Source: Acidovorax sp. NCPPB 3576 (lineage in GTDB: Bacteria > Pseudomonadota > Gammaproteobacteria > Burkholderiales > Burkholderiaceae_C). From it: a DNA stretch of 64,000 nt. Below, in pieces: positions 1 through 8,961 of the stretch (position 1 is the stretch's first letter; every line of letters starts with the position of its first letter). The notes under the pieces were generated by a model. It saw only the letters and a list, made by a program, of their open reading frames with translations, made no database searches and was not told the DNA's origin. The stretch spans positions 4,456,501 to 4,520,500 of the forward strand of contig NZ_CP097267.1 of assembly GCF_028473605.1 (NCBI RefSeq). Reading direction: 5' to 3'. The translations under genes and the position numbers were made by a program.

Positions 1-1850
1 GGGCGTCGATCCAGCCGCAGATCCAGCAGGTGCTGCGAGGCGAGCGCGTGCAGTACACCCGCAAGCAGCGAACGCGCGGAGCGCCGCCGCGCATGATGGA
101 GGTGAACCTCATCCCCCACCTGCACCCTCGGCTGGGCCTGCTGGGCGCGTTCGTGCTGATCAACGACATCACACACCACTGGGAGGCCGAGCGCGCGGTG
201 CGCGAAAGCGAAGAGCGCATGCGCAAGTTCTCGCAGGCCACCGAAGAGGCGATCGTGTTCCACCGCGATGGCCTCGTCACCGACTTCAACGAGGCGCTCA
301 CGCGGCTGATGGGCTACACGCTGGGCGAGGTGCGCGGCCGGCGCATGCTCGATTTCGTGAGCGAGGAATTCCGCCCCCTCACCGAGGCCTCCGTGCGCGA
401 GAACCGCGAGGAGCCCTACGAGGTCACGGTGCTGCACAAGGACGGCCATGCCGTGCCCGTGGAGATCGTCGGCAAGACCATGCCCTGGAAGGGCGCGGGC
501 TACCGCATCGCCGTGCTGCGCGACATCACCGCGCGCCGCCAGGCCCAGGAGCGCGAAGCCTTCCTGGCACGGCACGATGCGCTCACGCGGCTGCCCAACC
601 GCGCCACGCTCATGGAGCGGCTCACCGCCGTGATCGACGCCGCGCAGCGCAAGCCGCAGGCCGCGGCCGTGCTGTTCATCGACCTGGACCACTTCAAGAC
701 GGTGAACGATTCGCTGGGCCACCAGGCCGGCGACATGCTGCTGTGCGAGGTGGCGCGCCGCCTCGTGCAGGGCGTGCTCCCGGCGGACATCGTGGCCCGC
801 GTGGGCGGCGACGAGTTCGTCGTGGTGCTGGGCGACGCACAGGACCGGCACTCGGCCCTGGCAGTGGCCGACCAGTTGCTGGCCGATGTGTGCGCGGTGT
901 TCCACGCCGATGGCACGCCGCTGTCGGTGTCGGTCTCCATCGGCGTGAGCATGTACCCCGACGATGGCGACAACGCCGCCGAGCTGGTGCGCCGCGCCGA
1001 TGCCGCCATGCAGCAGGCCAAGGACAGCGGCCGCGCCAACCGGCAGGCCTACGCCCCGGGCATGGACACGCCCTCCACCGGCGTGCTGCAGCACGAGCGC
1101 CTGCTGCGCGATGCCATCCTGCACGGCGCCTTCGTGCTGCACTACCAGCCGCAGGTGCGCCTGGATGACGGTGCGCTGGTGGGCTTCGAGGCGCTGGTGC
1201 GCTGGCGCCATCCCGAGCGCGACCTGGTCGGGCCCATCGATTTCATCGCCTTCGCCGAGGCGCGCGGGCTCATCACGCCCATCGGCCGCTGGGTGCTGGT
1301 CGAGGCCTGCCGGCAGATGCGCGCCTGGCACGACGAGGGCCTGCCTCAGGTGCCGGTGGCGGTCAATCTTTCGGCGCTCGAATTCCGCCAGCGCGACGTG
1401 GCCGGCGAGATCGCAAGCGTGCTGCGCCAGACGGGCCTGGCGCCGTGCTTTCTGGAGATCGAGATCACCGAATCGGTGCTCATGCACGATGCCGACCAGG
1501 TGCGCCGCACGCTGGATGCGCTCAAGGCGCTGGGCGTGCGCGTGTCCATCGACGACTTCGGCACCGGCTACTCGTCGCTCGCCTACCTCAAGCGCTACCC
1601 GATCGACAAGCTCAAGATCGACCGATCGTTCGTCTCGGACACGCCCGCCAACGAGGACGACGTGGCCATCGTCACCGCCATCGTGCAGATGGGCCGCAGC
1701 CTGCAGATCCAGACCGTGGCCGAGGGCGTGGAAACCGACGCCCAGCGCGAGCTGCTGCGCACCCTGGGCTGCCACCTGGCGCAGGGCTACCTGATCTCGC
1801 CGCCCATGGACCCGCGGCAGACGCGCGAGTGGCTGCTGAAAAAAAGATAG
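1..1850 (+). CDS. PAS–GGDEF–EAL c-di-GMP signalling protein (5' end outside the window)
   Basis: The reading frame is open to the left edge, so the N-terminus is missing. What remains is the end of one PAS-type domain, a complete PAS/PAC domain (about residues 65–185 of the visible part), a GGDEF domain with an intact GGDEF signature and an EAL domain. The EAL part keeps EALVRWRHP, the ESVL and DDFGTGYSSL loop motifs and VAEGVET. Both halves therefore look catalytically competent: diguanylate cyclase making c-di-GMP and phosphodiesterase breaking it. In such fusions one activity usually dominates, and sequence does not say which. The PAS domains suggest control by a small ligand or redox signal; this is inference. 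The stop codon is 47 bp before the AMP nucleosidase start. Confidence 0.93.
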   Translation, partial: ASIQPQIQQVLRGERVQYTRKQRTRGAPPRMMEVNLIPHLHPRLGLLGAFVLINDITHHWEAERAVRESEERMRKFSQATEEAIVFHRDGLVTDFNEALTRLMGYTLGEVRGRRMLDFVSEEFRPLTEASVRENREEPYEVTVLHKDGHAVPVEIVGKTMPWKGAGYRIAVLRDITARRQAQEREAFLARHDALTRLPNRATLMERLTAVIDAAQRKPQAAAVLFIDLDHFKTVNDSLGHQAGDMLLCEVARRLVQGVLPADIVARVGGDEFVVVLGDAQDRHSALAVADQLLADVCAVFHADGTPLSVSVSIGVSMYPDDGDNAAELVRRADAAMQQAKDSGRANRQAYAPGMDTPSTGVLQHERLLRDAILHGAFVLHYQPQVRLDDGALVGFEALVRWRHPERDLVGPIDFIAFAEARGLITPIGRWVLVEACRQMRAWHDEGLPQVPVAVNLSALEFRQRDVAGEIASVLRQTGLAPCFLEIEITESVLMHDADQVRRTLDALKALGVRVSIDDFGTGYSSLAYLKRYPIDKLKIDRSFVSDTPANEDDVAIVTAIVQMGRSLQIQTVAEGVETDAQRELLRTLGCHLAQGYLISPPMDPRQTREWLLKKR

Positions 1851-1897
1851 CAGGCCCGTCATCCGGCTGACCCGCTCGGCCGTGGACAATAGGCGCC

Positions 1898-3379
1898 ATG
1901 GCCCAGATCCCAGACTTCACCGAGCCCACCCTTCATACCGATCCCGCCGAGGCGCTGGCCCAGGTGCAGCGCATCTACCAGCAGCAGATCGGACACCTTC
2001 GCGAGGCCATGCAGCGCTTCGTCGCCGGGGAGACCCCGGCGAGCCACGTGCGGGCCTTCTACCCCTTCGTTCGGGTGCAGACCACCACCGTGGCCCGCGC
2101 TGCCACCCAGCTGGCCTACGGCTTCGTCGAAGGGCCGGGCCGCTACGAAACCACCCTCACCCGCCCCGACCTGTTCGCCCACTACTACGCCGAACAATTC
2201 CGCCTGCTGCGCGACAGCCACAACATCGAGCTGGAGGTGGGCATCAGCAGCCAGCCCATCCCCATCCACTTTTCGTTCGCGGAGCACGACCACATCGAGG
2301 GCACGCTGACCGCCCAGCGCCGCATGCTCATGCGCGACGTGTTCGACCTGCCCGACCTGGAGGCCATGGACGACGGCATCGCCAACGGCACCTGGGCGCC
2401 CCGCCCCGGCGAGGCGCAGCCCCTGTCGCTCTTCACCGCGCCGCGGGTGGACTATTCGCTGCACCGGCTGCGCCACTACACCGGCACCGCGCCCGAGTGG
2501 TTCCAGAACTTCGTGCTGTTCACCAACTACCAGTTCTACATCGACGAATTCGTGCGCCTGGGCCATGCCGAAATGGCCAAGCCGGACAGCGAGTACGTGG
2601 CCTTCATCGAGCCCGGCAACGTCGTCACCCGCCGCACCGGCCTGCCGGCCCAGCCGGGCGACGAGCTGGGCGTGGCCCCGCCGCGCCTGCCGCAGATGCC
2701 CGCCTACCACCTCATGCGGGCCGACAAGAGCGGCATCACCATGGTCAACATCGGCGTGGGCCCGTCCAACGCCAAGACCATCACCGACCACATCGCCGTG
2801 CTGCGCCCCCATGCCTGGATGATGCTGGGCCACTGCGCGGGCCTGCGCAACAGCCAGCAACTGGGCGACTACGTGCTGGCCCACGCCTATGTGCGCGAAG
2901 ACCACGTGCTCGACGAAGAGCTGCCGCTGTGGGTGCCCATTCCCGCGCTGGCCGAGATCCAGATGGCGCTGCAGCAGGCCGTGGCCGATGTCACCCAGAT
3001 CGAGGACGCCGACCTCAAACGCATCATGCGCACCGGCACCGTGGCCAGCACCGACAACCGCAACTGGGAGCTGCTGCCCGACAACATGCCCCAGCGCCGG
3101 TTCAGCCAGAGCCGCGCCGTTGCGCTGGACATGGAGAGCGCAACAATAGCCGCCAACGGCTTTCGCTTTCGCGTGCCCTACGGCACCCTGCTGTGCGTGA
3201 GCGACAAGCCCCTGCACGGCGAGATCAAGCTGCCCGGCATGGCCAACCACTTCTACCGCGAGCGCGTGGACCAGCATCTGCGCATCGGCATGCGCGCCAT
3301 CGACATCCTGCGGGCCGGCGGCGTGAGCCGCCTGCACAGCCGCAAGCTGCGCAGCTTCGCCGAGGTGGCCTTCCAGTGA
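1898..3379 (+). CDS. amn: AMP nucleosidase
   Basis: 493 residues, the usual length of bacterial Amn. It hydrolyses AMP to adenine and ribose 5-phosphate, a cytoplasmic step of purine salvage and adenylate control. The N-terminal half has the family-specific Amn domain (FYPFVRVQT, then IPIHFSFAEHDHIEGTL). The C-terminal half is a nucleoside-phosphorylase fold with NIGVGPSNAKT and the MLGHCAGLRNSQQLGDYVLA stretch, ending in an MESATIAANGFRFRVPYGT substrate loop. The ATG at 1898 gives the family-typical start. It follows the GGDEF/EAL gene on the same strand, and a diguanylate cyclase follows 31 bp downstream, but no functional link is evident. Nothing unusual was seen. Confidence 0.96.
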   Translation: MAQIPDFTEPTLHTDPAEALAQVQRIYQQQIGHLREAMQRFVAGETPASHVRAFYPFVRVQTTTVARAATQLAYGFVEGPGRYETTLTRPDLFAHYYAEQFRLLRDSHNIELEVGISSQPIPIHFSFAEHDHIEGTLTAQRRMLMRDVFDLPDLEAMDDGIANGTWAPRPGEAQPLSLFTAPRVDYSLHRLRHYTGTAPEWFQNFVLFTNYQFYIDEFVRLGHAEMAKPDSEYVAFIEPGNVVTRRTGLPAQPGDELGVAPPRLPQMPAYHLMRADKSGITMVNIGVGPSNAKTITDHIAVLRPHAWMMLGHCAGLRNSQQLGDYVLAHAYVREDHVLDEELPLWVPIPALAEIQMALQQAVADVTQIEDADLKRIMRTGTVASTDNRNWELLPDNMPQRRFSQSRAVALDMESATIAANGFRFRVPYGTLLCVSDKPLHGEIKLPGMANHFYRERVDQHLRIGMRAIDILRAGGVSRLHSRKLRSFAEVAFQ

Positions 3380-3410
3380 CACACCGGGTGGGTGCCGCCA
3401 CCAGGGATTG

Positions 3411-4541
3411 ATGCGGCTGGATTTCGTCACCCTGCTGGCCATCACGGCCACCAACCTGTGCATGCTCTCGGCGGCCCTGCCGCTGATCATGGGCCGCGGC
3501 GCGGGCACCGCCGCGCGCTGGGTGCAGGCCAGCGTGCTGCTGCAGGGCCTGGCCTGGGCCGCCATCATCGCGTCCTCGTCCGCGTGGGACCAGACGCTGT
3601 CCACCGTGTCCATGGCCGCCGCCCTGGCCCAGTGGGCCATCTTCGAGGCACTGGCGATCTGGCTCGGGCCCCGGCCCGGGCGGCGCCTGGTGCACGCGCT
3701 GGTGGTGGCGATCCCGCTGGGCTACACCCTGGGCTTTTCGCACTACGCGTTTCGCGTCGGCTGGGCCAACCTGCTGCTGGCGGCGCTGATGCTGACCGTC
3801 GCCCGCGCCACGCTGTACCCGCAACAGCCCGCGAACCGGCGCTGGCGCCTGCTGCTCATGGGGTGCCTGGCGGCCATGGCCGCCTTCACCGCCGCGCGCG
3901 GCGTGCTGGGCGCCTTCACCGATGCCTACCCCAGCTTCCGCACGCCGCACCCCGTCAACATCGCCGCGGCCGTGGCCGCCAACGTCACCCTCGTGCTGGG
4001 CACGGTGGCCTTGCTGGTCGCGTGGCGCGACGAGGCCGAGCAGCAGCTGCGCACCCTGGCCATGACCGATGCGCTCACCGGCCTGCTCAACCGCCGCGGC
4101 TTCGAGGTGCACGGCCAGGCCCTGCGAACCCGCGCCGCACGCCAGCGCCAGCCGCTGGCCGCGCTGCTGCTGGACCTGGACCACTTCAAGCGCATCAACG
4201 ACGCCTACGGCCACGACGCCGGTGACCGCGCCCTGGCCCTGTTCGCCCGGCTGGCCCAATCCACCGCCGGCCCGGGCGACACCGTGTGCCGCTTCGGCGG
4301 CGAGGAATTCGGGGTCCTCCTGCTGCACGCCGGGCAGGAGGGGGTGCAGCGCTTCGACCAGCGCCTGCGTGGCCGCCTGCAAGCCGAAAGCGCCGAGGCG
4401 CTGGGGTTTCCCATGGACTACAGCGCAGGCGCGGCGCTGTTTCACTGCGGAGACGAAGACTTGGCATCCCTCATGGCCCGCGCGGATGTGGCCCTGTATG
4501 CCGCCAAGGAACAGGGGCGGCGGCAACTGGCAATGGCATGA
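3411..4541 (+). CDS. Membrane-anchored diguanylate cyclase
   Basis: 376 residues. The first ~205 are mostly hydrophobic and read as about six membrane helices with short loops. The remainder is a GGDEF domain with RFGGEEFGVLL at the active site and the metal/substrate segment LDLDHFKRINDAYGH. Expected role: synthesis of c-di-GMP from GTP at the inner membrane. I place the start at ATG 3411; a TTG lies immediately before it in frame, with AGGG just upstream. No EAL domain is present. It is 31 bp after amn and may be cotranscribed. Downstream lies a 271-bp gap containing the promoter of a candidate type III effector, so the operon probably ends here. Confidence 0.9.
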   Translation: MRLDFVTLLAITATNLCMLSAALPLIMGRGAGTAARWVQASVLLQGLAWAAIIASSSAWDQTLSTVSMAAALAQWAIFEALAIWLGPRPGRRLVHALVVAIPLGYTLGFSHYAFRVGWANLLLAALMLTVARATLYPQQPANRRWRLLLMGCLAAMAAFTAARGVLGAFTDAYPSFRTPHPVNIAAAVAANVTLVLGTVALLVAWRDEAEQQLRTLAMTDALTGLLNRRGFEVHGQALRTRAARQRQPLAALLLDLDHFKRINDAYGHDAGDRALALFARLAQSTAGPGDTVCRFGGEEFGVLLLHAGQEGVQRFDQRLRGRLQAESAEALGFPMDYSAGAALFHCGDEDLASLMARADVALYAAKEQGRRQLAMA

Positions 4542-4662
4542 GGCGGGGTCGGCAACGTCGGACCTGCGCTTGATACCTGAATTGCCAGTTGCCTCAGCCT
4601 GGGAACAGCAGTGCGCGCGCTGCCATCGCGTGCCTGCACGCCACACCGCGCACAACGCTTTC

Positions 4663-4687
4663 TTCGCTTTGCAACGGATGGCTTCGC
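4663..4687 (+). promoter_or_regulatory. Plant-inducible-promoter (PIP) box of the HopX/XopE-like gene
   Basis: TTCGC-N15-TTCGC, a perfect match to the TTCGB-N15-TTCGB element bound by HrpX/HrpB-type AraC regulators of type III secretion in Xanthomonas, Ralstonia and Acidovorax. It lies 125 bp before the ATG at 4813. A CATACA element starts 30 bp downstream, where the -10 of PIP-box promoters is expected; that match is weak. The 271-bp gap (4542–4812) holds nothing else recognisable. Confidence 0.88.
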
Positions 4688-4812
4688 AAGCCGGCGCCCC
4701 CACATCGAAGCGATCCCATACAACAGAACTTCTCGTAATCTGCCACACCGTGGAAAAGCGTGTGATTCACGCCTTTGCAGCAACTTGCAATTATCGTTTT
4801 GAGGAAGTTCTT

Positions 4813-5940
4813 ATGGGAAATTGCATTTCCGGCTCCAGTTCCGGCAACGTCCGGCGTCATCCGTCGAGCGTTGTAGACTCGCCCGCACAGTCATCGCCGG
4901 CGAACTCATCGCGAAGCCTTGATGGGAGCCAAACCGACGGTCTTTCCTCTCGGGCCAGCAGTCCAGTCTACGCACCGGCACCCAGGGTGTCATTGGGTAC
5001 ATCGCCAAACGCACTGCGGTGGGGTGGCAGCGACCCTCTGGAACAGCATCAGATCCAGCAAGCGGCCTACCATCTGGCAGCCCACGCCGTGGGTGACGAA
5101 GTGACAAGCCCGAGGCGGTTGGCGACTGCAGGACAGTCCGTACACGACGTGCGAATGATCATGAAGCACGGCCGGGGAAACATCCAGGTCGACAGCGCAC
5201 CATCGAATGGACACAACGGTATCGGGTCGTCGGTGGCCAAAATGGCCAGCGACGGGACCAGCAAGGTCGCGGTGGCAGTCGTGATGGGTGCCGCCGTTTG
5301 CGATCAGCAGTCAGCCCTGGGTGCGATCATTCATGCGCCTCATATGACAAACAATGAGCAAAGCAAGACGGTCGGCGCATCCGTCAGCGTGACCGAGATC
5401 ACGGACGAAGGGCATGAGATTGCAGCCAGAACCGGGCACAGCTGGAGCGAATTGCGGCGCGAGCCGGAGGGCAGAAACAAAAAATCGACCATCGTGATGG
5501 ACCCCTGGGCCAACGGCCCCGCCGTTCGATTGAAAGACAGCGCCTGGAAGAATGCCTCGGTTAATCAGGAAATCTGGGCGCTGGACAAAAGCGGAGCCGA
5601 GTGGACGAAGAACCGTGTCGAAGGCCTCGTTCCACTGGTACATCCGGATAACGACGATAACACCGCCGCCAGCTTAAGAACAAGACAACGCAATCCCGTG
5701 GCATGGGAGCAATTCGCAGAGGTGCAAGTCATCTCCGAAAAGTTCGCCAACAAAGCGCGCGATGCACTGTCGAACCTCCCGCACCAAGAACAGAGGGAGC
5801 TGGCATCCCAAATGATCCAAGACGCCTACGGAATGGAGCCGGGCACGTATGCACACCAATATGCGGTGGATTCTGTCGTTGCAACCGCACACCGCTTGGA
5901 CTCCATGACCCGACCTCCGGTCGTGCCCCCGGAGAACTGA
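4813..5940 (+). CDS. Candidate type III effector, HopX/XopE (AvrPphE) family, putatively N-acylated
   Basis: 375 residues, the normal size of the AvrPphE/HopX/XopE family of transglutaminase-like effectors. ATG 4813 is chosen because it has a good ribosome site (GAGGAAG, 5-nt spacer) and creates an N-terminus MGNCIS, a eukaryotic N-myristoylation motif (Gly2) with a palmitoylatable Cys4. Residues 5–60 are rich in Ser, Pro and Arg, as in secretion signals. The predicted Cys-His-Asp triad is C163 (AAVCDQQ), H209 (GHSW) and D230 (MDPW), in the order and spacing of HopX. Expected role: injection into plant cells and action at the plasma membrane; the host target is unknown. A PIP box precedes it and a bidirectional terminator follows. 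It stands alone between housekeeping genes, which suggests single-gene acquisition. The family call is from motif memory. Confidence 0.82.
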   Translation: MGNCISGSSSGNVRRHPSSVVDSPAQSSPANSSRSLDGSQTDGLSSRASSPVYAPAPRVSLGTSPNALRWGGSDPLEQHQIQQAAYHLAAHAVGDEVTSPRRLATAGQSVHDVRMIMKHGRGNIQVDSAPSNGHNGIGSSVAKMASDGTSKVAVAVVMGAAVCDQQSALGAIIHAPHMTNNEQSKTVGASVSVTEITDEGHEIAARTGHSWSELRREPEGRNKKSTIVMDPWANGPAVRLKDSAWKNASVNQEIWALDKSGAEWTKNRVEGLVPLVHPDNDDNTAASLRTRQRNPVAWEQFAEVQVISEKFANKARDALSNLPHQEQRELASQMIQDAYGMEPGTYAHQYAVDSVVATAHRLDSMTRPPVVPPEN

Positions 5941-5960
5941 ACCCACCAGGACACCACACC

Positions 5961-5990
5961 AGAAGGCGCCGTCCACACGGCGCCTTCTTT
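5961..5990. terminator. Bidirectional rho-independent terminator between effector and fruA
   Basis: A perfect 12-bp stem, AGAAGGCGCCGT with ACGGCGCCTTCT, around a 4-nt CCAC loop. A T run follows on the plus strand. It sits between two convergent genes, so it can end both transcripts. Confidence 0.8.
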
Positions 5991-5999
5991 GGGTGTGCG

Positions 6000-7808
6000 T
6001 TAGCCCGCAGCCACCCGCCGCTTGAGCACCCCCAGCGCCAGCGCCGTCACCCCCGTGCCGGCGGCGATCGCCAGCGCGTACAGCACCACATGGTTGACCG
6101 CGTTCGGAATGGCCAGCACGAACACGCCGCCGTGCGGCGCCTGCAGGCCGATGTTCCACATCATCGACAGGCCGCCCGCCACGGCCGCGCCGGCCATGCA
6201 GGCGGGGATCACCCGCAGGGGGTCGCGCGCGACGAACGGGATGGCGCCTTCGGTGATGAAGGCCAGGCCCAGCACGGCGACGGCCTTGGAGGCCTCGCGC
6301 TCCTCGGCGCTGAAGCGGCTGCGGAACACCCAGCACGCCAGCGCAATGCCCAGCGGCGGCACCATGCCGGCGGCCATGGTGGCGGCCATGGGATTGGCCA
6401 CGCCGCTGGCGATCAGCGTGGTGGAGAACACGTAGGCCGCCTTGTTGACCGGCCCGCCCATGTCGAAGGCCATCATCGCGCCGAGGATCACGCCCAGCAG
6501 CACGGCGCTGCCGGTCTGCAGGCCCTTGAGCCATTCGGTGAGCGCGGCCATCACGCCGGCCATGGGCTTGCCGATGACCATCATCATGAGCACGCCGACC
6601 ACCAGCGTGCCCAGCAGCGGCAGCAGCAGCACGGGCTTCAACCCGTCGAGCGTGCGCGGCAGGCGGATGGCGCGGTTCATCCAGTGCACCGCGTAGCCCG
6701 CGATGAAGCCCGCGGCAATGGCGCCCAGGAAGCCTGCGCCCACGGTGCCCGCGAGCAGGCCGCCGATCATGCCCGGCGCGATGCCCGGCCGGTCGGCGAT
6801 GGAGAACGCGATGTAGCCGCCAAGCGCCGGCAGCATGAGCGTGAAGCCCGCCTTGGCGCCGATCTGGAACAGTGTCCAGCCGAGCGTGCCCTGGTGCGCG
6901 TCGTCGTACACGTAGATGCCGCCCAGCGCGAAGGCCAGCGCGATCAGCAGCCCGCCCGCGACCACGAAGGGCAGCATGAACGACACGCCGGTCATCAGGT
7001 GCTTGTAGGGGCCGGTGCGCTCCGTGCTGCGGGCGGCAGCGCCGGCAGGCGCCGCCCCCGGCGTTGCGGCCGTGCCCGCTGCGGGCGCGTCGCCCCACAC
7101 GGTGGCCTGCGCCGCCGCCTGGGCGAACACCGCGGCCGCATCGTGGATCGCGGCCTTGGTGCCGGTGGCATACAGCCGCTTGCCGGCGAAGCGGGCGCGG
7201 TCCACCTGCGTGTCGGCGGCGATCACGACCAGGTCGGCCCGGGCGATCTCGTCGGCCGTGAGGGTGTTCTGCGCGCCGACCGAGCCCTGAGTCTCGACCT
7301 TGATGGTGTGGCCCAGCGCCTGCGCGCCCTGCTCCAGCGCCTCGGCCGCCATGAAGGTGTGGGCCACGCCCGTGGGGCAGGAGGTGATGGCGACGATGCG
7401 AAGGGGGCGCGCCGCGTCGGCAATGGCCACCGCCGGCACCGCCGCGGCGGCCGGGGCCGGCACGCCGTGCGCCGCCACTGCCCCATCGCTTGCGCCGCCT
7501 GCGCCCGAGCGTGCCAGCGCGGCGCGCACGACTTCGGCCGCATCGGCCAGCACGGCGCCCGGCGTGGTTTCGTGCAGGCGTTCGGCAGGCAACCCGCTGC
7601 GGTCCACGTCCATGTCGGCCGCGATGATGACGGCATCGGCGCTGGAGAGTTCTTCGTCCGTCCAGCCGCCCTGGGCACCCAGGCTGCTGCGCACGCTCAG
7701 GGCGATGGGGTGGCCGAGCCGTTCGGCGGCGGCGCGCAGCGCCTCGCCGGTCATGAAGCTGTGCGCCGGGCCGGCCTGGCTGGCGGCGATGGCGATGAGG
7801 TGGGCCAT
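6000..7808 (-). CDS. fruA: PTS fructose transporter subunit IIB'BC
   Basis: 602 residues. It carries fructose across the inner membrane and phosphorylates it to fructose 1-phosphate. Domain order is a first IIB-like domain (1–~105), a second IIB domain (~130–235) and a membrane IIC domain (~260–600). The second IIB keeps the phospho-accepting cysteine C144 in ITSCPTG. The first has Q11 at the matching place (AASQAGP), so it is the non-phosphorylated IIB' typical of FruA. IIC shows many hydrophobic segments, including GGPVNKAAY. It is last in the fruB–fruK–fruA operon, 45 bp after fruK. Confidence 0.95.
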   Translation of the reverse strand: MAHLIAIAASQAGPAHSFMTGEALRAAAERLGHPIALSVRSSLGAQGGWTDEELSSADAVIIAADMDVDRSGLPAERLHETTPGAVLADAAEVVRAALARSGAGGASDGAVAAHGVPAPAAAAVPAVAIADAARPLRIVAITSCPTGVAHTFMAAEALEQGAQALGHTIKVETQGSVGAQNTLTADEIARADLVVIAADTQVDRARFAGKRLYATGTKAAIHDAAAVFAQAAAQATVWGDAPAAGTAATPGAAPAGAAARSTERTGPYKHLMTGVSFMLPFVVAGGLLIALAFALGGIYVYDDAHQGTLGWTLFQIGAKAGFTLMLPALGGYIAFSIADRPGIAPGMIGGLLAGTVGAGFLGAIAAGFIAGYAVHWMNRAIRLPRTLDGLKPVLLLPLLGTLVVGVLMMMVIGKPMAGVMAALTEWLKGLQTGSAVLLGVILGAMMAFDMGGPVNKAAYVFSTTLIASGVANPMAATMAAGMVPPLGIALACWVFRSRFSAEEREASKAVAVLGLAFITEGAIPFVARDPLRVIPACMAGAAVAGGLSMMWNIGLQAPHGGVFVLAIPNAVNHVVLYALAIAAGTGVTALALGVLKRRVAAG

Positions 7809-7853
7809 GGGATGGGTCTCCGTGTGGGTTCTCGTTATGGGGGCCGGGGCCGG

Positions 7854-8867
7854 TCAGACCGGCTGCGGCGCGATGGCGGCGGCGATGGCATCCACCTCGG
7901 GGCGCGGCGGCAGGCCGGGCGCGATGCGCTGGATGCGCGCCGCGGCGCAGGCCATGCCGAACACGGCCGCACCCGGGAAAGTGCCGCCCTGCGCCAGCGC
8001 GGCCAGCGTGCCGGCCACCAGCGCGTCCCCCGCCCCCACCGTGGTGGCCACCGGCACGCGCGGCGCCTTTGCATGCCAGCGGCCCTGGGGCGTGGCGATC
8101 ACCGCGCCGTCGCCACCGAGCGAGACGACGGCCTGCCGCACGCCGTAGCGCTGGCACAGGTCGGATGCGGCCTCGGCCACCTCCGCCAGCGTGGGCAGCG
8201 CGCGACCGGCCAGTTCTTCCAGTTCGGCCCGGTTGGGCTTGACGAGCGCCACCGGCACGGCCGGGCCCGCGGCCGGATCGGACAGGCGCTGCAGCAGTTG
8301 CCGCAGCACGTCGCCGCCCGTGTCGATCACGATGTGCGCGCCCTGGGCCGCGAGGGCGCGGGCCAGCCGCTCCCACACGCCCGTCGCCGCGCCGGGCGGC
8401 AGGCTGCCGGCCAGCTCGCACCAGTCGCCGTACTGCACCTGCTGCAGCAGCGTGGCCAGCAACTGGGCCTCGGCCTGCGCCAGCGCCTCGGGCGCCAGGG
8501 ACAGGCCCGGCAGGTTGATGTCAGTCGAGTCGCCCCGTCCGGCATCGGCCAGCTTGATGTTGGTGCGGGTGCTGCCCGCCACCCGCACCATGGCGTCGGC
8601 AATGCCGCTGGCGGCGAAGGCGGTGGTGAACACGCCGTCGTTCTCGGCGCCCAGCCAGCCGCTGGCGGTCACCGGCACGCCCAGGGCCGCCAGCACCGCC
8701 GCCACGCCGATGCCCTTGCCGCCGGCCTCGGTCTGCTGCGCGAGCGCCCGGTGCACGGCGCCGGGCACCAGGGTGGGAATGCGCACGGTCTGGTCGATGG
8801 CCGGGTTGAGCGTGATGGTGAACACGCGGGCAGGCGCCGCCGCGCCGGCCAGAACTTCGGGCGTCAT
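7854..8867 (-). CDS. fruK: 1-phosphofructokinase
   Basis: 337 residues from ATG 8867. It phosphorylates fructose 1-phosphate with ATP to fructose 1,6-bisphosphate, the step after FruA. PfkB-family features are NPAIDQT at the start, GGKGIGVAAVLAALG near residue 45 and the C-terminal TVGAGDALVAG with the catalytic Asp. I prefer ATG 8867 over an in-frame ATG nine codons upstream because GGGAAAGG stands about 10 nt before it. It lies 94 bp after fruB; that gap contains one copy of the 17-bp GCTAT repeat. Confidence 0.95.
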   Translation of the reverse strand: MTPEVLAGAAAPARVFTITLNPAIDQTVRIPTLVPGAVHRALAQQTEAGGKGIGVAAVLAALGVPVTASGWLGAENDGVFTTAFAASGIADAMVRVAGSTRTNIKLADAGRGDSTDINLPGLSLAPEALAQAEAQLLATLLQQVQYGDWCELAGSLPPGAATGVWERLARALAAQGAHIVIDTGGDVLRQLLQRLSDPAAGPAVPVALVKPNRAELEELAGRALPTLAEVAEAASDLCQRYGVRQAVVSLGGDGAVIATPQGRWHAKAPRVPVATTVGAGDALVAGTLAALAQGGTFPGAAVFGMACAAARIQRIAPGLPPRPEVDAIAAAIAPQPV

Positions 8868-8925
8868 GGCGCGGCCTTTCCCGGCATGGCACATGCCGCA
8901 TCAAAAACGGCCCCAGCACAATCAA

Positions 8926-8956
8926 AACTAGGGCATACAGCTATATTTTTAATAGC
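8926..8956. repeat. Copy 1 of the 17-bp GCTA-N7-ATAGC dispersed palindrome, with CTAGGGC tail
   Basis: GCTAT (8940–8944), seven A/T-rich bases, ATAGC (8952–8956). Read on the minus strand, the palindrome is followed by GCCCTAGTT (8926–8934), a tail seen near three other copies. It lies in the fruB–fruK gap inside a transcribed operon, so it is unlikely to be a strong terminator. Confidence 0.75.
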
Positions 8957-8961
8957 AAATC

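Noticed and set aside
4069..4812. Upstream extension of the HopX/XopE-like frame into the diguanylate cyclase gene
   Set aside because: It overlaps a well-supported GGDEF gene in another frame and the PIP box; the MGNCIS start explains the data.
8926..8956. GCTA-N7-ATAGC palindromes as rho-independent terminators
   Set aside because: Stems of five weak pairs without consistent T runs; one copy is inside srkA and one between fruB and fruK, where termination would break an operon.
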